In this document: positions 26,049 to 33,740 of the stretch, in pieces | Layout: each line of letters begins with the position of its first letter | Position numbering within the stretch: the first letter of the stretch is position 1 | Source: Herbidospora sakaeratensis | GTDB taxonomy: Bacteria; Actinomycetota; Actinomycetes; Streptosporangiales; Streptosporangiaceae | DNA: 64,000 bases | Direction of reading: 5' to 3' | Assembly: GCF_001570525.1 (NCBI RefSeq) | Contig: NZ_BBXC01000022.1 | Location: forward strand, 108,385 to 172,384 | Notes under the pieces: model-generated | Database searches by the model: none | What the model saw: the letters and a program-made list of their open reading frames with translations, nothing else | Told to the model about the DNA's origin: nothing | Program-made: the position numbers and the translations under genes

Positions 26049-27195
26049 CGCTCGGGATCCTTTCTGCTAGATCGAAGGCGTGTAACCAGGCCACGTGGTC
26101 GTGCAGGTCCGTCTCGGACAGCGCGGCCAGGGTGGCGTTCCGGTCGCGGGCGGCCTCGCCCGCCGGGTGGTAGAGGTGCTCGCCGAGCCATCGGGCGGTG
26201 CGCGTCGCCTCGGCGGTGCGCTCCCGCCGCAGCGCGGCGTAGGCGTCGAGGTCGGGGAAGACCCTGCCGAGCACGACCGCGTCCTCCAGGGCCGTGCAGG
26301 CGCCCTGGGCGGCGTACTGGAGCATGGGGTGGGCCGCGTCGCCCAGCAGGGCCACCCGGCCGTCGACCCAGGTCGTGACGGGGTCGCGGTCGCAGAGCAC
26401 CCAGGTCCGCCACTCGTCGCCGAGCTCCAGCAGAGCTCTGGCCGTGGCGCTGAGACCCGGGAACCGGTTCTGGACGAGGTCTCGCGCGACCGGCTCGCCC
26501 GCGACCTCCCGGGCGGCCCCGTCGTCGTGGGTGGCGGCCAGGTTGAGGAACCGGCCGCCGCCGATCGGGTAGTGCACGAAGTGCCACTTGGGCCCGGCCC
26601 ACAGGGTGACGACGTTCCACCGCAGCTCGGCCGGGACCCGGTCCATCGGGATGACCGACCGGTAGATCGTGTGGCCGGAGACCCGGGGACGGCCGTCGCC
26701 GACCAGCTGGGCCCGGACCGCCGAGCGGATGCCGTCGGCGCCGATCAGGCAGTCGGCCTCGAAGCCGTCGACGACGACCTTGCCGGCGGTCTGCGTGTAG
26801 CCGGTGACCGGGTGGCCCGGCAGCAGCTCGATGCGGCCGTCGGCGCGGCAGGCGTCCAGGAGCGGCTGGTAGAGGTCGCCCCGGGAGACGACCGCGTAGG
26901 GGTTGCCGAAACGTTCCCGGTAGGCGCCCGTGAGGGGCAGGCCGGTCACGCGCTCGCCCGTGGTGCCTTCCATGAAGCGCAGTTCGTCGATGAAGACCGC
27001 GCGGTCGCGCACCCGGTCGCCCACGCCGAGCAGGTCGAGGGCGCGGAACGCGTTGGGCGCGAGCTGGATCCCCGCGCCGAGTTCGGCGAACCGGTCACCG
27101 CGTTCGAGCACGGTCACGCGATTGCCCTCTCGGGCGATCGAGAGCGCGGCCGCCAGGCCGCCGATCCCGCCGCCGGCGATCAGTGTGTTCGCCAT
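26035..27195 (-). CDS. FAD-dependent aromatic-ring monooxygenase (salicylate hydroxylase-like)
   Basis: First gene of the 13-gene operon, 386 residues. Group A flavoprotein hydroxylase motifs: GxGxxG in LIAGGGIGGLAAALS, the DG motif CLIGADGIRSAVR, and GRVALLGDAAHPMLQYAAQG (GD motif). ATG at 27195 with GAAAGGAC upstream is chosen; an upstream in-frame start at 27258 would place the coding region over the promoter and inverted repeat. It may hydroxylate a salicylate or 3-hydroxyanthranilate ring, or tailor the final product. It overlaps the following KAS III-like gene by 14 bases. Confidence 0.85.
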   Translation of the reverse strand: MANTLIAGGGIGGLAAALSIAREGNRVTVLERGDRFAELGAGIQLAPNAFRALDLLGVGDRVRDRAVFIDELRFMEGTTGERVTGLPLTGAYRERFGNPYAVVSRGDLYQPLLDACRADGRIELLPGHPVTGYTQTAGKVVVDGFEADCLIGADGIRSAVRAQLVGDGRPRVSGHTIYRSVIPMDRVPAELRWNVVTLWAGPKWHFVHYPIGGGRFLNLAATHDDGAAREVAGEPVARDLVQNRFPGLSATARALLELGDEWRTWVLCDRDPVTTWVDGRVALLGDAAHPMLQYAAQGACTALEDAVVLGRVFPDLDAYAALRRERTAEATRTARWLGEHLYHPAGEAARDRNATLAALSETDLHDHVAWLHAFDLAERIPSDAVR

Positions 27196-27210
27196 GTCCG
27201 TCCTTTCGCT

Positions 27211-27239
27211 GTTACCGCTTACAACGCTATGGCGGTAAC
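27211..27239. promoter_or_regulatory. 29-bp inverted repeat operator before the benzoxazole-type operon
   Basis: GTTACCGC (27211-27218) and GCGGTAAC (27232-27239) are perfect 8-bp arms around a 13-base spacer. The repeat lies 15 bases upstream of the monooxygenase ATG, a position suited to repression. Seen as GTTACC-N17-GGTAAC it matches the architecture of the site at 28748-28776, which points to one regulator for both promoters. Confidence 0.7.
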
Positions 27240-27282
27240 TACGGCCGAACAATGGCATCTCGATTAGCGCTAGTTATGCAAT

Positions 27283-27319
27283 AAAAAGAGCCGGTCTCCT
27301 CGAAAGGAGACCGGCTTTT
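27283..27319 (-). terminator. Rho-independent terminator of the MFS exporter gene
   Basis: GCCGGTCTCC (27290-27299) and GGAGACCGGC (27306-27315) form a perfect 10-bp stem with a 6-base loop, flanked by AAAAAGA on the left and TTTT on the right. It therefore can terminate in both directions; its natural client is the exporter that ends at 27331 on the minus strand, insulating it from the downstream operon promoter. Confidence 0.88.
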
Positions 27320-27330
27320 CCGCGGTTCTG

Positions 27331-28722
27331 TCAGGCGTCGACTTTCTCCCTTTCGACCGCGGGCCTCCGCGACGGCAGCACGGCGGCCGCGATCAGCGCG
27401 ATCAGCACCGACAGGACCGTGCTGATGCCGAACGCGACGTGGTAGCTGCCGATGTTCTGCGGGTCGGTCGACGGCACCGCCGCCGTCACGGCGACGGCCA
27501 GCAGCAGCCCGACCCCGAGCTGGCGCAGCGAGTTGTACAGGCCGCTGGCCAGGCCCATGCGCGGCCCGTCGACCCCGGTCGTGGCGGCCACCGCCGTGGA
27601 GATCATCATGACGGTGACGCCGAGCCCGATCAGCACGCCGCCGGGCAGCACGTGCAGCCAGTAGCTGCCGCCTGCGGGCACCGTGAGCAGCCAGGCCGAA
27701 CCGGCGGTCAGGAACGCCGCCCCGCCGATGAGCACCGGCCGGGGCCCGACCCGCCCGGTCAGGTCGGCCACGAACTTGGCCGACAACACGGTCACGACGG
27801 CCTGCGGGAAGAACGCGACGCCGGTCTGGATGGCGGAGTAGCCGAGGCCGTGCTGCATGTAGAGGGTCAGGAAGTAGGTCGAGATCGACATGACGCCGCC
27901 CGACAGGAACGCGATCGAGTCGCCCGCGACGACGCCGCGGATCTTGAAGATCGACAGCGGCACCAGCGGGTTCGCCCGCCGGGTCTGGAGCACGAAGAAC
28001 GCGGCGAGCAGCACCGCCGCCCCGATCAGCGGGTAGACGACGCCGGGGGCGCCCCAGCCGTGGTCGGTGGCCGTGGTGAGGGCGTAGGTCAGCGCGCACA
28101 TCCCGGCCGTGACCAGGATCGCGCCGGGCACGTCGATCTTCTGGGTGCGCGCCGAGACGTGGTCGGGGGCCAGCCGGCCGACCGCCCGCAGCACCAGCGC
28201 GACGCCGACCGGGACGTTCACGAACATGACCGCCCGCCACCCGAACAACTCGGTGAGGATGCCGCCGAAGAGCACCCCGCCGGTGAACCCGGCCGAGGCG
28301 ACCGCGCCGAAGATGCCCATGGCCTTCGCGCGCTCCCTGCCTTCGGGGTAGCCCGCCGCGATCAGCGCCAGCACGGCCGGCGACACCGCCGCCGCCGAGA
28401 GGCCCTGCAGCGCGCGGGCGACGATGAGCACGATCGGCTCGGTCGCGACCCCGCCGGCCAGCGAGGCCGCGGTGAAGACGGCCAGCCCGCCGACGAACAT
28501 CCTCTTGCGTCCCACGATGTCGCCGAGCCGCCCGCCGATCAGCAGGAACCCGCCGAAGAACAACGCGTACGCGCCGACGACCCACTGCAGGGCGCTGTCG
28601 GTGAAGCCGAGGTCACGCTGGATGGAGGGCAGTGCGACGTTGACGATCGCGAAGTCCAGGACCAGCACGAACTGGGCCATGCACAGCAGTGCCAGGGCCG
28701 GCTTGCGGTTCTCCTGGAACAT
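27331..28722 (-). CDS. MFS drug exporter, DHA2 family (14 TM)
   Basis: 463-residue transporter with about 14 hydrophobic segments. Motif C-type FVLVLDFAIVNVALPSIQRDL, motif A-type GGRLGDIVGRKRMFVGG and the following ARALQGLSAAAVSPA stretch place it among drug:H+ antiporters of the QacA/EmrB group. ATG at 28722 has GAGGAGGAAAA upstream. It diverges from the CGNR regulator across a shared inverted repeat and lies beside the benzoxazole-type operon, so it is probably its export and self-protection gene. Confidence 0.9.
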   Translation of the reverse strand: MFQENRKPALALLCMAQFVLVLDFAIVNVALPSIQRDLGFTDSALQWVVGAYALFFGGFLLIGGRLGDIVGRKRMFVGGLAVFTAASLAGGVATEPIVLIVARALQGLSAAAVSPAVLALIAAGYPEGRERAKAMGIFGAVASAGFTGGVLFGGILTELFGWRAVMFVNVPVGVALVLRAVGRLAPDHVSARTQKIDVPGAILVTAGMCALTYALTTATDHGWGAPGVVYPLIGAAVLLAAFFVLQTRRANPLVPLSIFKIRGVVAGDSIAFLSGGVMSISTYFLTLYMQHGLGYSAIQTGVAFFPQAVVTVLSAKFVADLTGRVGPRPVLIGGAAFLTAGSAWLLTVPAGGSYWLHVLPGGVLIGLGVTVMMISTAVAATTGVDGPRMGLASGLYNSLRQLGVGLLLAVAVTAAVPSTDPQNIGSYHVAFGISTVLSVLIALIAAAVLPSRRPAVEREKVDA

Positions 28723-28747
28723 GGGTTTTCCTCCTCGTACTTGATTT

Positions 28748-28776
28748 GTTACCAGTGAACTGTCTTTACTGGTAGC
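28748..28776. promoter_or_regulatory. 29-bp inverted repeat in the exporter/regulator divergent promoter
   Basis: TACCAGT (28750-28756) and ACTGGTA (28768-28774) are perfect 7-bp arms with an 11-base spacer; including flanks the site is GTTACC-N17-GGTAGC, the same 29-bp layout as 27211-27239. It ends two bases before the regulator's ATG and overlaps both possible promoters, a position that would allow control in both directions. Confidence 0.7.
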
Positions 28777-28777
28777 C

Positions 28778-29368
28778 ATGAAGGGGCAGCCGGGAGACAG
28801 GGAGATCGCGCCGGGTCCGCTGGCGCTGGTGCAGTCGTTCGTGAACAGCCTCAACGTGGAGTTCGGGCCCGACGAGTTCGCGACGACCGAGGCGGCCGGG
28901 CGCTGGCTCGCCCGCCACGGCTTCCCGCTGGAGGTGGCCGAGCTCGACCGGCGCGACGCCGTCACCCTGCGGGAGGCGCTGCGCGCCGTGCTCCGCGAGA
29001 ACAACGGTGGCACGCCCGACTCCGAGGCCCGGCTGACGATCGGCCACATCGCCCGCGACTGCCCGCTGGTGCTGTCGGGCGAGACTCTGGGCCTGCGCCC
29101 GGTGCAGCCCGACCTGCGTGGCGTGTTCGCGACCATCCTCGGTTCCGTCGCCTCGGCCGTGGCCGACGGCTCGTGGTCCCGCCTGAAGGCCTGCCGCGAA
29201 CACCGCTGCGAGTGGGCCTTCTACGACCGCTCCCGCAACCGGGGCAGCCGCTGGTGCTCGATGGCCGTCTGCGGCACGAGGGCGAAGATGCGCACCTACC
29301 GCCGGGGCGCGGCCGACCGGGCCGAGTCCCGAGCGGGCGACGGCACCGACGCCGGACCGGTGACCTGA
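28778..29368 (+). CDS. CGNR zinc-finger (ABATE-domain) regulator
   Basis: 196 residues. The N-terminal ABATE-like region (about 15-140, starting ALVQSFVNSLNVEFG) is followed by a zinc finger with Cys at CREHRC, WCSMAVCG and the usual trailing AKMRTYRR. The signature CGNR reads CGTR. No ribosome-binding site precedes the ATG, and TTGATT (28741) and TTTACT (28765) are spaced as -35/-10 elements for a transcript that would begin at the ATG, so a leaderless mRNA is plausible. It probably binds the paired GTTACC-N17-GGTARC sites. Confidence 0.8.
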   Translation: MKGQPGDREIAPGPLALVQSFVNSLNVEFGPDEFATTEAAGRWLARHGFPLEVAELDRRDAVTLREALRAVLRENNGGTPDSEARLTIGHIARDCPLVLSGETLGLRPVQPDLRGVFATILGSVASAVADGSWSRLKACREHRCEWAFYDRSRNRGSRWCSMAVCGTRAKMRTYRRGAADRAESRAGDGTDAGPVT

Positions 29369-29382
29369 GACCTTCCGGCCGG

Positions 29383-30522
29383 TCACGGGGCCGCCTCCCG
29401 TCCCAGCAGGTGACGGGCGACCACGAGTTTGGTCGCGGCGGCGGTGCCGTCGGCCAGTTGCAGGCCGATGACGTCGCGCAGCCGCTGGGCCACCGGGCCG
29501 TCCTCCGACCAGCCGAGGTGGCCCATCGTGAGGAGCGACTGGTGCACGGCCTCCATGGCGGCCTTGGGGGCCCACCACTTGGCCATGTTCGCGGGCAACC
29601 GGGGGTCGCGGCCGGCGTCGGCGGCGGCCAGGGCCTCGTAGGAGACCAGGCGGGCCGCGTGGAGCATGGTCGCGTGTTCGACCAGCGGGAACGCGACCGA
29701 CTGGAACTTCCCGATGGGCTGGCCGAAGGCTTCGCGCCGGCCGGCGTGGGCCATGGCCTCGTCGAGGGCGGCGCGGCCGACGGCGATCGCCATCAGGGAG
29801 ATCAGCGCCCGGGAGACCCCGAAGCCGCGCATGACCTCCACGAAGCCCGCGCCCGGCCGGCCGACGAGGTCCTCGTCGGCGACCCGCAGGCCGTCGAGGC
29901 GGAAGCGGCCCCGCCCGCCCGAGCGGCAGCCCAGGTCGGTGTGCAGCTCCCGGGGCACCCCGTGCAGCGGGGTGTAGAAGGCGCTGATGCCGCGGGCCCC
30001 GGCCCCGCCGGTGCGGGCGAACAGCAACCCGTGGGTGGCGTAGGCGGTGGCCATGATGGACGTCTTCTCGCCGGTCAGCCGCCAGCCGTCGGCGGCGTGT
30101 TCGCCGACGGTCTCGATGGCCGCCGCGTCGGTGCCGTGGCCGGCCTCGGTCAGGCCGAGGGCGACGATCGACGTGCCGGCGGCGAGGCCGGGCAACCAGC
30201 GGGCCAGCTGGGCCGGGGTGCCGTTGGCGGCCAGCACGCCGCCGACCAGCGCCGCGTTGAGCACCGGGTAGCAGACCGACAGGTCGGCCGAGGCGAGCTC
30301 TTCGAGCACGATGCCGGCGCTGACGGCGTCCAGGCCCTGACCGCCGAACTCCTCCGGGACGCGCAGACCGAAGAGTCCTTCGGCGGCCATCTCGGCCAGC
30401 AGCCCGGGGCGGTATTCGGCCCGCCGGTCGCTCTCGGCCCGGAAGGGCGCGACGCGGTCGGCGGCGAACTCGCGCACCCGTTTGGCCAGCGTCTCCTGTT
30501 GGGGTGTGAAGTCGAAGTTCAT
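29383..30522 (-). CDS. Acyl-CoA dehydrogenase
   Basis: FAD-dependent dehydrogenase of 379 residues introducing an alpha,beta double bond into an acyl thioester. Blocks: GLRVPEEFGGQGLD, ALGLTEAGHGTD, TGEKTSIMATAYATH, GFGVSRALISLMAIAVGRAA, and the C-terminal GHLGWSEDGPVAQRLRDVIG with LQLADGTAAATKLVVARHLLG. The closing block resembles cyclohexanecarboxyl-CoA dehydrogenase-type enzymes. It is the last gene of the AmCP operon, coupled by ATGA to the acyl-CoA ligase, and the pair probably makes an unsaturated acyl building block or modifies an amino acid side chain. Confidence 0.88.
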   Translation of the reverse strand: MNFDFTPQQETLAKRVREFAADRVAPFRAESDRRAEYRPGLLAEMAAEGLFGLRVPEEFGGQGLDAVSAGIVLEELASADLSVCYPVLNAALVGGVLAANGTPAQLARWLPGLAAGTSIVALGLTEAGHGTDAAAIETVGEHAADGWRLTGEKTSIMATAYATHGLLFARTGGAGARGISAFYTPLHGVPRELHTDLGCRSGGRGRFRLDGLRVADEDLVGRPGAGFVEVMRGFGVSRALISLMAIAVGRAALDEAMAHAGRREAFGQPIGKFQSVAFPLVEHATMLHAARLVSYEALAAADAGRDPRLPANMAKWWAPKAAMEAVHQSLLTMGHLGWSEDGPVAQRLRDVIGLQLADGTAAATKLVVARHLLGREAAP

Positions 30523-31982
30523 CGCAGCCCCTCCCGCAGGGCGAATTTCTGGATCTTCCCGGACGGCGTGCGCGGCAGCGCCTCGACGAGCTCCAGCCGT
30601 TCGGGCCAGTACTGCTTGGCCATGCCGAGCCCGGCCAGGTGCACGCGCAGGTCGTCGAGCGTCACCCCGGAGGGGGCGACCAGGACCGCGCAGGCCCGCT
30701 CGCCGAGCCGCGCGTCGGGGTAGCCGACGACCGCGACGTCACGAATGGAGGAGTGCCGGAGCAGGGCGGCCTCGACCTCGACGACCGGGATGTTCTCGGC
30801 GCCGCGCATGATGACGTCCTTGGCGCGCCCGGTGATCCGGATGCCGCCGTGGCCGTCGTCGCGGGCCAGGTCGCCGGTGTCGAACCAGCCGTCGCCGGTG
30901 AGGCAGGCCTGGTAGAGGTGCTCGCGCCGGAAGTAGCCGGCGCACTGCGACGCGCCCCTGACCTGTAAGCGGCCCTCGCCGGTGACGCGCACCTCCATGC
31001 CCGGCACGACCGTTCCGTCGCTCTCGGCGGCCCGCATCGGCGGGTCCTCCGGCCTGGTGATGGTGACGCAGCCGTTCTCGGTCATGCCCCACAGGGCGTA
31101 GAGGCGGCAGCCGAGCACGTCGCGGGCGCGTTCGACCAGGTAGGGCGCGATCGGCGCGCTGCCGGTCGCGAACGTCTCCAGTTTCGTCAGATCCCTCGGC
31201 CGCTCGGCCTGCGCCTCGATGAGGTCGGCCAGGAACGTGGGGGCGCCCATGAAGAAGCTCACCCCGCGCTCCTGGAGCACGTCGAGCATGCGGCCGGCGT
31301 CCCACGACTCGACGTGCACGGCGGTGCCGCCCAGCAGCAGCGGCATGAACAGGTTCCAGGTGAACCCGGCCTGGTGCGTCGTCGGCGACCCCATGGCCGT
31401 GACGACGTCCGACGTCAGGTGGAGCACGTCGGCCTGCGCCCGGTTCATCGCGTAGAGGCTGTCGTGGGTGTGCACGACGCCCTTCGGCTCGCCGGTCGTG
31501 CCGGAGGTGAACGCGACCTGCGCCGGGTCGCCGGGACCCGACTCCTCGGCCCCGGCCAGGTCGGCCGGGGGCAGCTCCAGGTCGTCGACGAACAGGGCGT
31601 GACGCAGGTGCGGCGCGTCCACGTCGTCGATCATCCGCCGGTACGAGAACCCGCGGAACTCCGCCTTGGCGAGGTAGACCGGGCTCTCGGTGAGGTTCAG
31701 CATGAACTGCACCTCACGCCGCCGCATGATCGGCACCACCGGCCCGGGAATCGCCCCGATCCGGTAACACGCCAGGATCAGCGCCGCCAGCTGCCACGAG
31801 TTGGGCAGCTGCAACGTCACGACCTGGCCCCTGCCGACGCCGAGCCGGCGCAGCAGGGTGGCCATCCGGTCGACGCGGTCGAGCAGTTCTCCGTACGTCA
31901 GCTCCACGACCCCGCCGTCCTGGTGGCAGACCAGGGCGAGCTTGCCGGGAGGATGGGCGCGCAGGTCGTCCATGATGGTCAT
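30519..31982 (-). CDS. Acyl-CoA ligase (AMP-binding, cyclohexanecarboxylate-CoA ligase-like)
   Basis: 487-residue adenylate-forming ligase. AFTSGTTGEPKGVVHTHDSL is the P-loop, YALWGMTENGCVTI the aromatic-substrate motif, FDTGDLARDDGHGGIRITGR the hinge area and SGKIQKFALR the catalytic Lys. ATG at 31982 is chosen because it overlaps the transketolase stop as ATGA; another Met lies three codons in. With the adjacent dehydrogenase it resembles an activation-dehydrogenation pair. Alternative reading: it loads a carrier protein elsewhere. Confidence 0.85.
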   Translation of the reverse strand: MTIMDDLRAHPPGKLALVCHQDGGVVELTYGELLDRVDRMATLLRRLGVGRGQVVTLQLPNSWQLAALILACYRIGAIPGPVVPIMRRREVQFMLNLTESPVYLAKAEFRGFSYRRMIDDVDAPHLRHALFVDDLELPPADLAGAEESGPGDPAQVAFTSGTTGEPKGVVHTHDSLYAMNRAQADVLHLTSDVVTAMGSPTTHQAGFTWNLFMPLLLGGTAVHVESWDAGRMLDVLQERGVSFFMGAPTFLADLIEAQAERPRDLTKLETFATGSAPIAPYLVERARDVLGCRLYALWGMTENGCVTITRPEDPPMRAAESDGTVVPGMEVRVTGEGRLQVRGASQCAGYFRREHLYQACLTGDGWFDTGDLARDDGHGGIRITGRAKDVIMRGAENIPVVEVEAALLRHSSIRDVAVVGYPDARLGERACAVLVAPSGVTLDDLRVHLAGLGMAKQYWPERLELVEALPRTPSGKIQKFALREGLR

Positions 31983-32905
31983 CGCGGCGACCTCCCCAGC
32001 GCTGATCGGGCTTTGGCGGCGACCGCGGCCGAGGTGACGCCTCCGCGTTCGGCGAGATACCGCTGCCCGCCGGAGACGGGCACGAACGCGTCCGGCATCG
32101 CAACCCGGAGCACCAGGCTGGGCGTGATCTCGGCCAGCGACTCGGCGACGGCGGCGCCGAAGCCGGCGTTCCGCCAGTGCTCCTCGACGGTCACCACGAC
32201 GCCCGAACGTTGTGCGTGCGCGGCGATCGTGGCGACGTCCAGGGGCTTCACGGTGTGCACGTTCAGCACCGAGGCGCGGACGCCCTCGTCGGCGAGCGCG
32301 TCGGCGGCGTCGAGCGCGGCCAGCACCGGGTAGGGCCCGCACGCGGCGAGCGTGACGTCGGCGCCGTCGCGCAGCACCTGCGCCAGGCCGAGCGTGACCG
32401 GCGGCGCCTCGGGCAGCTCGGGGGTCGCGTTGCGGCCGAGCCGCAGGTAGACCGGGCCGTTGACGCGCAGCGACTGCCGGAACAGGGTCCCGGTCTGCGG
32501 GCCGTCGGCCGGCACGACCACGGTCATGTTGGGCAACGTCCGCATCACGGCCAGGTCCTCCAGCGCGTGGTGGGTCGGCCCGAGGTGGCCGGCGGACACG
32601 CCCGAATGGGTCGCGGCGATGCGCACCGGCAGGTTGTTGAGGGCGATGTCGATCTTCACGGCCTCGTTGGCGCGCGACGACGCGAACGCCGCCATCGTGT
32701 TGACCAGCGGCATCCGGCCCGACTTGGCGAGCCCGGCCGCCGCGCCCATCAGGGTGTGCTCGGCGATGCCGAGGTTGACGTAGCGCTCCGGGAAGGCGGC
32801 CGCGTCGAACAGGCCGGTGTCGGAGTCGAGGCAGACCAGCCGGTCGTCCTGCGGGAGCAGGTCGAGCACGGCGTCGCGGTAGACCTCGCGGGACGAGGCG
32901 GTCAT
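31979..32905 (-). CDS. Transketolase, C-terminal subunit
   Basis: Second half of a split thiamine-diphosphate transketolase, 308 residues. It carries the pyrimidine-binding half (RYVNLGIAEHTLMGAAAGLA with the conserved Glu) and the C-terminal domain (VNVHTVKPLD-like segment and VTVEEHW). Partner of the N-terminal subunit immediately upstream, overlapped by four bases. In AmCP clusters such as vazabitide and azinomycin a split transketolase adds a two-carbon ketol unit to the LysW-bound semialdehyde; the same role is inferred here. Confidence 0.9.
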   Translation of the reverse strand: MTASSREVYRDAVLDLLPQDDRLVCLDSDTGLFDAAAFPERYVNLGIAEHTLMGAAAGLAKSGRMPLVNTMAAFASSRANEAVKIDIALNNLPVRIAATHSGVSAGHLGPTHHALEDLAVMRTLPNMTVVVPADGPQTGTLFRQSLRVNGPVYLRLGRNATPELPEAPPVTLGLAQVLRDGADVTLAACGPYPVLAALDAADALADEGVRASVLNVHTVKPLDVATIAAHAQRSGVVVTVEEHWRNAGFGAAVAESLAEITPSLVLRVAMPDAFVPVSGGQRYLAERGGVTSAAVAAKARSALGRSPR

Positions 32906-33732
32906 GACGCGGCCCCCCTTCGCAGCGCGGCGAGGGCCTTGGCGTGCTGGCGCTCGCCCAGCTTGGCGTAGTGGCTGCGCGGCTGGTCCTCGACGAACGG
33001 GAGGCCCTTGCCCTTCACGGTGTGCGCGATCACGACGGTTGGGCGGCCCGGGGTCGGCGGCTCGGTGAGCGCGGCCTCCAGCTCCTCGCAGGAGTGGCCG
33101 TCGACCTGGCGTACCGTCCAGCCGAAAGCCGACCAGCGGTCGGCCAGCGGTTCGAGCGCGTCGATCGTCTCGGTCGCGCCGGTGATCTGGAGCCGGTTGC
33201 GGTCGACGATCGCGACCAGGGTGTCGAGCCGCTGGGCGGCGGCCACCGAGGCGGCCTCCCAGACCGAGCCCTCCTGGAGTTCACCGTCGCCCATGACGAC
33301 GAAGCAGCGCCGGTCGGCGCCGTCGAGGCGGAAGCCCAGGCCGAAACCGACCGCCAGCGCCAGCCCGTGGCCGAGCGAGCCCGAGGGCATCTCGACGCCG
33401 GGGATCTCGGCGTGGGGGTGGGCCATGAACTCGCCGCCGGGCCGGCCGTATTCGGCGAGCCGCTCGGCGGGGAAGAACCCGGCCTCGGTCAGCGCGGCGT
33501 AGAGCGCCAGGCCGCCGTGGCCCTTGCTGAGCAGCAGCACGTCACGGCCGGGGAACGCCGGGTCGAGGGGGTCGACCCGCAGCACCCGCGTGTAGAGGGT
33601 GGCGAGGATCTCCGCGAGCGACATCGAGCCGCCCAGGTGGCCGCCCTCGGGGCCGGCGCACAGGTTGACGACGTGCTCCCTGATCCGGGCGGCCGTCCCG
33701 GCCGCCGGAGGGGCGTCGATGGTGGTGGTCAT
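32902..33732 (-). CDS. Transketolase, N-terminal subunit
   Basis: 276-residue ThDP-binding half. The GDG...N cofactor motif is VVMGDGELQEGSVWEAAS followed by VAIVDRNRLQI; SKGHGGLALYAAL and SGSLGHGLALAVG are further transketolase blocks. A short Ala/Pro-rich N-terminal extension (TTTIDAPPAAGTAAR) precedes the fold. It begins eight bases after the LysY-like gene and overlaps the C-terminal subunit, so both halves are made in step. Confidence 0.92.
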   Translation of the reverse strand: MTTTIDAPPAAGTAARIREHVVNLCAGPEGGHLGGSMSLAEILATLYTRVLRVDPLDPAFPGRDVLLLSKGHGGLALYAALTEAGFFPAERLAEYGRPGGEFMAHPHAEIPGVEMPSGSLGHGLALAVGFGLGFRLDGADRRCFVVMGDGELQEGSVWEAASVAAAQRLDTLVAIVDRNRLQITGATETIDALEPLADRWSAFGWTVRQVDGHSCEELEAALTEPPTPGRPTVVIAHTVKGKGLPFVEDQPRSHYAKLGERQHAKALAALRRGAAS

Positions 33733-33740
33733 CGCTTCTC

